This document shows positions 18,130 through 27,250 of a stretch of DNA of 64,000 nt, piece by piece. The position numbers and the translations under genes were made by a program. The notes beneath the pieces were generated by a model. That model worked only from the letters and a program-made list of their open reading frames with translations, was not told the origin of the DNA and ran no database searches. Within the stretch, counting starts at the first letter, position 1; the number at the start of each line of letters is the position of its first letter. The DNA comes from Nansenia antarctica (lineage: Eukaryota; Chordata; Actinopteri; Argentiniformes; Microstomatidae): NCBI GenBank assembly GCA_963989245.1, contig OZ022352.1, forward strand, positions 17,713,060 to 17,777,059, read 5' to 3'.

Positions 18130-20700
18130 TTATTGATTGAAAACCTTTATTGTCCACAATGGGGAAATTTTGTTGTCAAACAGCTCAGTTAGGGCAGACA
18201 GAAAACATTCAATAAAATACATAAAACAGTGCAGGCTCAATAAGTAAACAGTTCCAAGTTCCAAAGTTCCAGCTCCAGGTCTCCCCCACCCTGCAGGGCC
18301 TGGTTGTAGAGTCGGAGTGCAGCTGGAACAAAGGACTGTCCAAATCTTTTTGTACTTTGACGGGGGAGAACAAATCTGTGGCTGAACTTGCTCCTCATCC
18401 CCGCCAGCTCGCAGTACATCGGGTGGGAGGGATTGGCCAGCATGGCCGCCAGTTTTTTCCCCATCCTCTGTTCTGCCACCACCTCTAGGCTGTCCAGCCC
18501 GGTCCCCACCACAGAGCTGACCTTCTTCACCAGTTTGTTTAGCTTCGCAGCATCCCTGGCACAGATGTTTCCACCCCAGCAGGCCACGGCGAAGAACAGA
18601 ACGCTGGCAACCGCCGACTGATAAAACATTCGCAGCAGCTTGTTGCAGACACCGAAAGACCTCAGCCTTCTCAGGAAAAACAGTCTGCTCTGCCCTTTCC
18701 TGAGAAGAGCCTCGGTGTTGTCAGTCCAGTCCAGTTTGTTATTAATTTGTACTCCCAGGTACCTGTAGGAGTCCACCCTCTCGACTTCCACCCCCTTGAT
18801 GGTGATGGGGGCTGGGGTCCTTCTCTTCCTCCTAAAATCCACCACCAACTCCTTTGTTTTGCTGGTGTTAAGCAAAAGGTAGTTGGTGTCGCACCACTGC
18901 ACAAAGCTCTCCACCAGGGCCCTGTACTCCTCATCCCTGTCGTCTGTGATGTAGCCGACGATAGAGGAGTCATCAGAAAACTTCTGCAGGTGGCACTGGT
19001 CGGAGCTAAACTGGAAGTCGGAGGTATAGAGGGTGAAGAGAAAGGGTGACAGAACAGTTCCCTGGGGGGCACCGGTGTTGCACACCACCACCTCAGACTG
19101 ACAGCCCTGCAGTCTCACATACTGACGTCTGTCTGTGAGGTAGTTGTGGATCCAAGCCGTCAGGGAGTCCTCCACACACATCACTGCTAGTTTGTCAGCC
19201 AGCAGTGATGGCTTGATAGTGTTAAATGCACTGGAGAAGTCGAAGAACATGGTCCTCACCATGCTCTGTGGCCTCTCCAGGTGTGTGTAGGCCCTGTGCA
19301 GCATGTAAATGATGGCATCCTCCACCCCCATGCTCTCCTGGTATGCAAACTGCCGGGGGTCCAGGAAGTCCTTCACCTGGGGCTTAAGGTGTTGCAGCAC
19401 TAGCCTCTCCAGGATCTTCATGACCTGTGGTGTCAGGGCGACAGGTCTGTAGTCGTTTGGGGTGCTGGGCCGTCCCTTCTTTGGCACTGGGACGATGCAA
19501 GAGGTCTTCCAGAGCTGTGGCACCCTCCTCAGTCTTAGAGATAGACTGAAGAGATGTTGGAATGTGTCCGCCAGCTCTCCAGCACACACCTTCAGAACCC
19601 TGGGGTTGATGTTGTCTGGACCTCTGGACTTGTTCACATTCACCCTGGAGAGCTGCTTTCTCACCTGCTCAGATGTTATAAAGCTGTGAGTACAGGTGTC
19701 TCCAGGTGTGAAGCATGCTCCCTGGCTCCTGGTGTTGGTAGGGGGAGGCAATTGCTGCTGGGGTGTGAGGGGGTCAGGGGGAGTGGGGGCTACTGTTGCC
19801 AGGGGTGCGGTACATTGGAGAGGGGAGGAGAGGGTCGGGGGCTGTGGGGGGTGACAGGGGGATGGTTGGTCAAACCTGTTAAAGAAGCAGTTCAGGTCAT
19901 CCGCCTGCTCTCGGGTCCCCTCCACCACAGTATGTGGCTGCTTGTGGCCCGTGATCTTCTTGAAACCCTTCCACACCTCCTTGGAGCTGTGGGCCACTAG
20001 CCCGCCCTCCAATTTCCTCCTGTATTCCTCTTTGGCTGCTCTCAGCTCCTTCTTCACCTCCTTCTGAGCGGCCCTGGCTCCCTCAGTGTCCCCTGCCTTA
20101 AAAAGCCTCCTCTTCCTTTTCAGAAGGTTCTTGATGTTCCCATTTATCCACGGCTTGTTGTTAGGAAAGCACAGTACCTTTTTAATGGGGACGATGCTCT
20201 CCTCGCAGAACTTGATATAGTCTGTGACACAGTCTAGCAGACCATCTATGTCCTCCCCGTGGACTCTCTGGAACATCCCCCAGTCGGTTGTTTCAAAACA
20301 CGCCCTCAGCTCCTCCTCCACGTCTTCTGACCATTGCTGGACAGTCCTGGTGGTGATAGGCAGCCTTTTTATGATAGGGGTGTATGTTGGTTCCATCCAG
20401 ACCATGTTGTGATCGGATGCCCCTAGTGGCGGGAGGGCAGTGGATGTGTAAGCTCCCTTCACATTGGCATATAGTTTGTCTAGTATTTTGTTCTCCCTTG
20501 TTTTACATGTGACATACTGGGTAAAATCCGTCAATGTCTTTTCCATATTTACGTGGTTGAAGTCCCCATTCACAATGACAAATGCATTTGGGTGTGCAGT
20601 CTGTATCCCCGCGATGCAGGAATGGATGACGTCATTTGCGCGCGCTGGTGCCGCGCTTGGGGGAATATAAACAGTCACTGCCACAACATGGGAGTCAGTG
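18130..20700 (-). mobile_element. Rex1/Babar LINE, 5'-truncated, longer copy
   Basis: Its 3' end on the plus-strand left carries GAAAACCTTTATTGTCCACA and GGGGAAATTTTGTTGTC. The coding part follows without a break up to about 20700. It lies between two related non-coding repeats (17955-18090 and 20880-20985). Confidence 0.8.
18237..20684 (-). CDS. Rex1 ORF2: partial AP endonuclease plus reverse transcriptase, 815 codons open
   Basis: The frame starts inside the endonuclease: FVIVNGDFNHVNM (catalytic Asp/Asn loop) and LPPLGASDHNMVWM (SDH motif). A linker with KPWINGNIKNLLKRKRRLF follows, then the RT: KKGRPSTPNDYRPVALTP, FFDFSSAFNTIKPSLL, NTGAPQGTVLSPFLFTLY, KFSDDSSIVGYI (SDD catalytic pair) and DSYRYLGVQINNKLDW. 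It ends with the short C-terminal RRLRSFGVCNKLLRMFY domain. Endonuclease nicking and target-primed reverse transcription are the known roles. The N-terminal part of the endonuclease is missing, so the copy is inactive although no stop codon interrupts it. The first Met at 20684 is not the natural start. It is related to the shorter copy at 6054. Confidence 0.88.
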   Translation of the reverse strand: MAVTVYIPPSAAPARANDVIHSCIAGIQTAHPNAFVIVNGDFNHVNMEKTLTDFTQYVTCKTRENKILDKLYANVKGAYTSTALPPLGASDHNMVWMEPTYTPIIKRLPITTRTVQQWSEDVEEELRACFETTDWGMFQRVHGEDIDGLLDCVTDYIKFCEESIVPIKKVLCFPNNKPWINGNIKNLLKRKRRLFKAGDTEGARAAQKEVKKELRAAKEEYRRKLEGGLVAHSSKEVWKGFKKITGHKQPHTVVEGTREQADDLNCFFNRFDQPSPCHPPQPPTLSSPLQCTAPLATVAPTPPDPLTPQQQLPPPTNTRSQGACFTPGDTCTHSFITSEQVRKQLSRVNVNKSRGPDNINPRVLKVCAGELADTFQHLFSLSLRLRRVPQLWKTSCIVPVPKKGRPSTPNDYRPVALTPQVMKILERLVLQHLKPQVKDFLDPRQFAYQESMGVEDAIIYMLHRAYTHLERPQSMVRTMFFDFSSAFNTIKPSLLADKLAVMCVEDSLTAWIHNYLTDRRQYVRLQGCQSEVVVCNTGAPQGTVLSPFLFTLYTSDFQFSSDQCHLQKFSDDSSIVGYITDDRDEEYRALVESFVQWCDTNYLLLNTSKTKELVVDFRRKRRTPAPITIKGVEVERVDSYRYLGVQINNKLDWTDNTEALLRKGQSRLFFLRRLRSFGVCNKLLRMFYQSAVASVLFFAVACWGGNICARDAAKLNKLVKKVSSVVGTGLDSLEVVAEQRMGKKLAAMLANPSHPMYCELAGMRSKFSHRFVLPRQSTKRFGQSFVPAALRLYNQALQGGGDLELELWNLELFTY

Positions 20701-20879
20701 AGTCAAACATATACCGTCATTCTAGTTTTAACTATCCGATGCTCCTTAGCCCCACACACCACCCATTCACCCACCCACAATTACTTAATATACTATAATG
20801 CACTATTATTACACATGTAACTATCCTACACCCCTGAGCCTAGCCCCCCACACCACCACCCTACTACTGCCCCTGAGCA

Positions 20880-20985
20880 ACTTAGTTCATTGGAAGCAGT
20901 AAAAAAAATGCTGAATAAACAATAAAAACTGTTTAAGGATTATATTTTTTTAGAAGATACAATCATGAAAATAAATCCATCGATT
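20880..20985 (-). repeat. TRIM 3'UTR-like repeat, copy right of Rex1
   Basis: CTTAGTTCATTGGAAGCAG, AATAAACAATAAAAAC and AGATACAATCATGAA match 17955-18090. On the minus strand it follows the SPRY stop at 21052 by about 70-170 bp and contains AATAAA-like signals on neither strand that I can call firmly. Confidence 0.6.
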
Positions 20986-21051
20986 ATTGAAACTGGTAGA
21001 AGAAGGATGAGGACATTTGGCTCATGTTTGACAAACAGACTCACACACTCC

Positions 21052-21364
21052 TCACTGGGATGACATCACGGTCAGAGACACCTCTGATTGGCAGATCAGT
21101 AGATCACGGTGTTTAGCATCACCAGCATGTACAATAGAGACGTATGGGAACAGTCTCTCAGAAGGTGTCTTTATGAGTGTGGATGAGTGTCATGTCTTCA
21201 GGGTCGTAGAAGGACACCTCCCCCTTGTTGTAGTCCAGCTGTACTCTGATCCTCTGGGGTCTCCTCTTCAGAGTGATGGTCTTACCTCTTCCATCTGTAT
21301 ACTCACCATCCCTCTGTGCTATAGCCCAGGTTCCATACGGTGGTGATGCATATGGTTTTGACAA
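21052..21364 (-). pseudogene. TRIM-type SPRY (B30.2) domain C-terminal fragment, frameshifted
   Basis: Minus-strand frame with YGTWAIAQRDGEYTDGRG, PQRIRVQLDYNKGEVSFYD and PEDMTLIHTHKDTF. This is the second half of a fish TRIM SPRY domain, the ligand-recognition module of TRIM E3 ligases. A one-base loss near 21170 puts a stop after DTF. In the next frame the expected continuation is present (ERLFPYVSIVHAGDAKHRD) with a stop at 21054-21052. The 5' half of the SPRY exon is replaced by an L2 LINE fragment at 21365. It cannot be the 3' end of the coiled-coil exon at 4.2 kb, because on this strand it lies upstream of that exon, so it derives from another TRIM copy. Confidence 0.85.
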
Positions 21365-21904
21365 ATCCTCTCATTCTTGTTATGTTTTTCAGGTGATAGT
21401 AGGCTGATTTAGTTAGAGTTTATGTGGCTGTTGAAGTTTAGATCGGAGTCTAGAATTACACTAACATTTCTGACCTGTTTTTCAGTTTGAAGAGAGAGAG
21501 AATCAAGTTTTTTTTTCTATCTTTTGTCAGGTGCACCAAATACAATTATCTCTGTTTTGTCCTTTTTAGTTGGAGGACGTTTTGTGTCATCCAGGCGTTT
21601 ATTTGTTCAATGCAATTACAGAGATTGTTGATGGGACTATAGTTGTTCGGTGAGAGGGCTATGTTGTGGTAGGCATTTTTTCTCTCCAATGGAAGCATGT
21701 AGAGATTGAATAGGAGGGGGCCAAGTATTGATCCTTGGGGAACCCTGCATGGGTTTTTAATTTTGTCAGACACAAAGTTGCCAATGGAGACATAGTAGCT
21801 TTTGTTTTGTTGGTAGGATCTAAACCAGTTTAGGGCAGTGCCCTACTTAGGTTTTTAGTCTATCTATTAGAATGTTGTGGTCTACTGTGTCAAAGGCAGC
21901 GCTA
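21365..21904 (-). mobile_element. L2-type LINE reverse transcriptase fragment
   Basis: Minus strand: DHSAAFDTVDHNILIDRLK (palm motif A), NWFRSYQQNKSYYVSIGNFV, CRVPQGSILGPLLFNLYMLP (motif B), then after an internal deletion that removes the YADD region, CIEQINAWMTQNVLQL and VSVILDSDLNFNSHIN (thumb). The order and motifs are those of fish L2/Maui elements. It is truncated at both ends, with frame breaks. It joins the SPRY fragment directly on its 3' side. Confidence 0.75.
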
Positions 21905-24509
21905 TGGTCTTGTACAGGGGTCCCCAAAGTGTTTTCTGTGAGGGCCACATCATTTTTCCTTTCTGTGATGGGGGGCCTGGGTTGGTCTCTAACCTAAAAT
22001 AATATGGAAAGGAGTGACTACCATTATTATTGTGTTTGTTTACCATGTTTATTATGATTTTATATTTGTTTATTATGCCCCTAATGCTAGATTAGTTTAT
22101 TATTTTGTTATCTACTGTACTGATGTAACCAGGTATCGCATAAACCCTATTCATTAAGATTAATCAGTAGCACAGGGTTTGAGTTATGTGGGAGCCAATG
22201 GGAGCTGAGTTGTGTGTGAACGTTTTGGAGCACGTCATGAGCAGTCTCTCATGAATTCTCATGAATTGCACAAAAAGTCAAAGAAAAAATTGCGCACTCC
22301 CTAGGCCCCACTCTGGCCATTGCATTAGGGCCCAGTGCAGACTTGTTACGCCACTGAACCCGGGACCCTGCTGTATTTATGTGCAGTGATCCCAGACCCT
22401 GTAGGTCTATTTCAACAGTCAAATGGAGCACCATGAAAACATTTGGTGACAGCGCACCTTGACACAGATCATGAACATATCGGTGACAGCACACCACCCG
22501 CACATTGTCAAATAAATATTAATAATTTCTCTGTCAGTGAGTGCCACTTCGCTAGCTAGCCTGAGATACCTGCTGTGCCGTCTTCTTCTGTGCAGTCCGT
22601 TTTTTACTTTTACTCACTAGGTGACCCCACCCATGGCGCTTATATAATTAATTATGATAGACATTTCATTCGTCTAAGTAAGTGAATCATCTATACATCA
22701 GTCATCATAAGAAAAACAAATCTATGCTAGGACCAGTCTGCCGGTCCAGGACCGCCTCAGGATCACTGGTGCAGTGACACATAAAACTAAATTGTGTTTA
22801 CTTTATTGGGTCATTTCATTAATTATCTTTCCCAAACAGGTATAAATAACCCTAGATTCTGGACTCCATTCATCATCTTTTACCATTAACAAACAAACAT
22901 GTTAAAATGTATCTATCAACCGGAGAAAAACAAAAGATAGTCCTCCTCCCCTAGAACAGGACAGTTCTTCATTTAACAAATGATGTTAGTAAAAGGTTGA
23001 TGCCACGTCCCAAATTGGAAACGACGTTATTTGTCATATTTTTTGTTTATGAGCTATTTTGTTGTCCAAGTCTGTCCCTGGGCTGATGTAATGTTGATGG
23101 GGTAGGGTAATCTTTTCTTGAGTGTAATCCTTGCTTTTTCTCTTGTGAGAGAATGGGAGGAGGATGCAGGACAATGTGCAGGATGTTATTGAATGTGTCA
23201 CTGTCACCTAATGTTACGTTGAGCTGGTTAATGGATGAATGTCATCCAGCCCCCTTTCCCATTCAGAGAAAATAATGGCTGCAGTTGGATGGACATTGAT
23301 GATTTTTGTAAATCACATTTGTATTCATTTGCATTTTGAGAGTGTCAGGTATATAAAAAAAGACACACCTCTGCCGTGGAAGAGGTTGAACAGCGATGTG
23401 GCCAAATTAGTTGTCAATAATCGGTGTAATCTTTTACCAACGCGGCCTCTCAATAGTGGATTATTAAGGCCACTTTTAAAGAAATATTTCTCTTCATCGT
23501 TTCTGATTAACAAAGGTGTGACAGTTTATTCAGCACCGTCTCCCTTCAAATGACCCCTACTTTTCCATCCAGTCTCAATCGCACTCATTCTGTTACATTA
23601 TTAAAGCCAACTCACGCTTATTCATGCTAGACTGAGCTAAAACATCTCCCTGTTACTCTATGCTATGAGCGAATGCTTGATCTGCAATTCATGAGCTGCT
23701 ATAATGAATCAGATTTTATACATTTCAACATTCCGCTCTGGCACTGCTCATGTTCACGTCGAACATATTGTTCATATAGCTGAAACACGCAGAATCAACT
23801 GAGAAACATTATATGCGATGAGTTAATTAATATTTCTCAGACAGACTACCACATATCACCTTAATAATGGCTTAAGCCACTTTTGAGGAAAATTATGTTT
23901 TTGCCTAATTTGAAAATATGACTGTAGCAGATTCAGGCACAGAGGGAGGTCGACACAGAGGTACAGCTCTGGGCACTGCCCGTTTATTTAACTGTCCCCA
24001 CACAGGACAAAAATAATAGTCAGAAATAAATAATATTTAGCAGTGATTCAGCACTCTGCGTCGCGGTGTGTCTCTGTTCTGGCTCTTTCACCCCTCCAGC
24101 CTACTCATGCCTCGCTCGCCCGTCACTGTCTCGAGGGCAACAAACACACACAGGTTGTATTTACGAGGTGGTCACCACAACACACGCACACTTTATTTGT
24201 CAAATACACGCTCTTGCGTGTTTCCATTCATGATGATGTGTTTCTGTAAATTCATATATATATCCTATTGCATTACTTGAAAATTGACAGCGCTGTAAAT
24301 AGTGTCATTCAATGCACAACGCACGTCATTTCACAGGACTGATCGACTTCACTAGATCTGTCCAATAAAATGAAAAATTCTGAGTGGGACTGCTCAGAAA
24401 AAATTATAATACATTATATACTGTAGGTCTATTATAAATATCCGTTCGTTATATAATATTTGTTGATGATTACATAATCAAATGTAGGCTACTGCAATGA
24501 CTTTCATTA
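21905..24509. other. No gene seen; possible hAT end at 21912
   Basis: About 2.6 kb without a believable gene. CAGGGGTCCCCAAAGTG at 21914 resembles a hAT terminal sequence, but no matching opposite end is found. A short (TA) patch lies near 24258. Several 60-100-codon frames (for example 23239-23553) show no recognisable domain. Confidence 0.45.
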
Positions 24510-25573
24510 CTACTGCTGCGAGAGTTGAGTACAACTGAGTACTATATAAAGTACTGAATAAAGACATTTCCGCACATCATACCAGACTTTAATTGTGTTA
24601 AGAACAAAGGGATTGTTTGTTTGTTTTCTCAGTTTCTTAATATCCGCTGAGTAGATAAATAGATTAAGGGGTAGTTTCGGAGTAACAGAGGACATCTCAA
24701 TATCTAGCCACGAAGGGATGTAGTCAGAACTAAAGTAATACATAGTAGAGCGAAGCTGAGCAGCCCAGTAGTACCACTGGATATTAGGCAGGTGGAGACC
24801 TCCTCTGTCATATGGAAGGTACAGTAAGAATAAGCGAACTCTGGGGCGTCTATCAGTCCATATGAAAGAAGTGAACATTCTTTTAAGCTTTGTAAAGAGC
24901 GATGTTGGAGGGGGCAAAGGAATATTCTAAAATAGATACAACAGCTTTGGCAGAACATTCATTTTTAGAATATTGATCCGACCAATCAGGGATATAGGTA
25001 AAGATGACCACCTATCTATCGATTTTGTTATGGAGTCCATGATAGGGTCATAGTTAATTGAGACTATGTGGTCAATCTCTGGTGTAATGTGAATACCAAG
25101 GTAGGTAAAACCTTCTGTTGTATTAAGAAAAGGAGTGACATGTATAGGACAGTCTTTCCTCCTCCTTCAGCATCATGATTGAGGATTTTGTGTTGTTTAT
25201 TTTATATCCCGAAAAGACCCCAAAGTCTTTAATCAGGTCTAGGAGTGTAGGTATAGAGTTGTTTAAGTCTGTAAGGAACAAGATGACATCATCTGCATAA
25301 AGGGCAATTCGATGGTCCGTCTTGTCTATACTAATGCCTGAGATACTAGGGTGTGTCCTAATGGCTATAGCTAAAGGTTCAATGGCCAGAAGGAATAGAA
25401 TAGGGGAGAGCGGACATCCCTGCCGAGAGCCTCTGCCGATGGCAAAGGGGTTTGATACCGTGTTGGTAGTGAGGATCTCTGCAGTTGGGTTTGTGTATAA
25501 TAGTTTTACCCATTTGCAAAAGTTCTCCCCACAGCCAAAGCGAGATAACACCTCGAAGAGGTCCCACTTAAAA
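24510..25573 (-). pseudogene. L1-type LINE ORF2 fragment
   Basis: Minus strand from about 25573: FKWDLFEVLSRFGCGENFCK, GSRQGCPLSPILFLLAIEPL (motif B), HRIALYADDVILFLTDL (catalytic YADD), then after frame breaks FTYLGIHITPEIDHI, SLPISLIGRINILKMNVLPK, SFIWTDRRPRVR and YDRGGLHLPNIQWYYWAAQL. This order is that of fish L1 ORF2 (RT and post-RT region). The endonuclease, the N-terminal RT part and the C-terminal Cys motif are missing. At least two frame interruptions are seen (near 25130 and 24930). Confidence 0.85.
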
Positions 25574-25673
25574 AATATAAACAATGTGGCATCAGAACTA
25601 CCACAAATAGCACACTGCTAGTGACAAAAATATAAACAATGTGGCATTAAAACTACCACAAATAGCACACTGC
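25571..25673. repeat. 55-bp tandem duplication
   Basis: A 48-bp phrase starting AAAAATATAAACAATGTGGC occurs at 25571-25618 and 25626-25673 with two differences. It lies between the L1 and Harbinger fragments and is probably Harbinger-flanking or L1-junction sequence. Confidence 0.85.
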
Positions 25674-25686
25674 ATTTTTCAAAAGT

Positions 25687-26396
25687 CTATATGTAGTCAT
25701 CCTGCCAGGCAACCTGGCCTGCTGGTGTAACAAAGTAGCTCTTCAGGTTGTCTCTGACTTCTTTGGCAGCCATGGAGCTGTTGCCACATCTTCCTGGTTG
25801 AAGAGGGAGCATGGCTCCTGGGCCATCAGCTCTCCAGGTACCCTCCACAAGCCTGTGGTTTTCATCCTCTGTGTCAGCCAGCCCTGGAGGTGTGTATGCG
25901 TCAGACCTCACCTCGCGCAAGTAATTGTGGAGACACACAGTAGCAAATACCATCTTCTGCACCTTGTCAGGGTTCAGCATTATAGTGGTGAGGAATACTC
26001 TCCACCTGTTTGCCCATATGCCAAACCCATTTTCAACCACTCTGCGTGCGCGAGAAAGTCTGTGGTTAAAGATAAGTTAAAAAGGGGCTTGTATGTCAGA
26101 GCCCGGGAGCAGATCCGCAGCAGGAATGTTGAGGAGACCGCGGTCAAGCGCTTGCTTGAAATCTGACTCTGCAAAGACTCCTGCATCTGATGCTCTGCCC
26201 TGTGCTCCCACACTGATGTACCTGAACCTGTACCTGGCATCAACAACAGCCATCATCGACACAGAGAATCGTCCTTTGTAGTTACGAAAAGTGCTTCCAC
26301 TGTGTGCTGGTGGCAATATATTGATGTGCTTTCCATCGATCGCGCCAAGGCAGTGGTTGAATTGCCACTTCTGATGGAAGTCTTGGGCGATGTCAA
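25687..26396 (-). pseudogene. Harbinger transposase (DDE nuclease), truncated
   Basis: Minus strand: DFHQKWQFNHCLGAIDGKH (first catalytic Asp), STFRNYKGRFSVSMMAVVDA, GRASDAGVFAESDFKQAL (second Asp), then LPGSDIQAPF and an in-frame stop at about 26068, then HRLSRARRVVENGFGIWANR (catalytic Glu). The remainder is open to the stop at 25687. The spacing between the second Asp region and HRLSRARR is shorter than in intact PIF/Harbinger enzymes, so about 30 codons appear to be deleted at the stop. The N-terminal half is lost where the degenerate CCCTAACACACAG repeat begins (about 26396). Harbinger nucleases cut at TWA-type targets with a Myb-like partner; no partner gene is visible. Confidence 0.85.
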
Positions 26397-26640
26397 CCCT
26401 AACACACAGCCCTAACACACAGCCCTAACACACAGAACTAACACACAGAACTAACAACCCTAACACATCCGTAACACACAGCCCCTAACAGCCCTAACAC
26501 ACAGGCCTAACATCCCTAACACAAAGGCCTAACACAACCGTAACACACAGCCCTAACACACAGCTCTAATACAGGCCTAAAACATACCTAACACAAAAAC
26601 CTAACACACAGCTCACACAGCCCTAACACACAGCCCTAAC
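26396..26640. repeat. Degenerate minisatellite (CCCTAACACACAG)n
   Basis: About 20 imperfect units of 11-13 bp, each with a CCTAACAC core. It abuts and truncates the Harbinger transposase. CCCTAA is the telomere hexamer complement, but the unit is longer than a telomere repeat. Confidence 0.8.
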
Positions 26641-26760
26641 ACTGAGGCCAGCCCCAACACTGAGGCCAGCAGTGCTTTCCCACGCTAATTCCATTGCGCA
26701 ACAATAATATTGACGCAGCTTTACCTCTCTTGCGGCCGCGCGGTGCCATGTTTCCACAGG
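26641..26760 (-). other. Short flank; possible small first exon
   Basis: On the minus strand an ATG at about 26750 opens MAPRGRKR followed by AGAG|GTAAAG, which resembles a first exon and splice donor. Nothing identifies the gene, and the upstream side is the Gypsy-A insertion. Confidence 0.25.
26755..26760. repeat. Gypsy-A target duplication (CACAGG), left
   Basis: CACAGG here and at 34175-34180, immediately outside the two LTRs. The duplication is 5-6 bp, as expected for Ty3/Gypsy. Confidence 0.8.
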
Positions 26761-27224
26761 TGTTACGGTGGGGTAATGTGTTTGGACCCAGGCGCAGAGT
26801 AGAACAGAGTAGACGGAAGCAGGAGTATAATGAATAATAAAGGTACTCTTTATTTTGAGTAAACGGGAACAAATAATAACCGCACAGTAAGCGAATAAAC
26901 AAAAGAGGAGAAATCAAGTCTCCGATAAACGTTTTAAATAATAATAGGAACAAGGCAGGGCAATGTACTTACAACAGTCAACGATACTTATTTCCTAAAC
27001 CGGCGAGGAACGATAAGGCTAAGAAGACCCGTATACACATAACGAACGCAACATATAGTGAACAACCGACAACCAGAGGGGAAACAGAGGGATATAAATA
27101 GCCACAGCCAAACAAAACACACCAGGTACAAATCAGTAATTAGGACAGACAAAAATGCATACATAAAACACCAGAGGGCGCCAAAGGGTCGCTCCACAAT
27201 AAGATCACTTCCCCAAACCTTACA
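26761..27224 (-). repeat. Gypsy-A 3' LTR
   Basis: 464 bp. On the minus strand it starts TGTAAGGTTTGGGGAAGTG and ends CCGTAACA. It matches 33709-34174. Confidence 0.9.
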
Positions 27225-27242
27225 GTATCCCCCCCCGATGAA
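27225..27242 (-). promoter_or_regulatory. Gypsy-A polypurine tract
   Basis: On the minus strand CATCGGGGGGGGATAC directly precedes the 3' LTR. It is the expected plus-strand DNA primer site. Confidence 0.75.
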
Positions 27243-27250
27243 CGTGCCGT

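Noticed and set aside
4217..21364. Coiled-coil exon and SPRY exon as one TRIM gene
   Set aside because: On the minus strand the SPRY lies 17 kb upstream of the coiled coil, the reverse of TRIM domain order, and the SPRY is truncated and frameshifted.
21905..21930. Complete hAT element starting CAGGGGTCCCC
   Set aside because: No matching inverted end or 8-bp duplication could be found downstream.
23239..23553. 104-codon plus-strand frame as a gene
   Set aside because: No domain, no splice context, and a comparable frame on the opposite strand; looks like chance.
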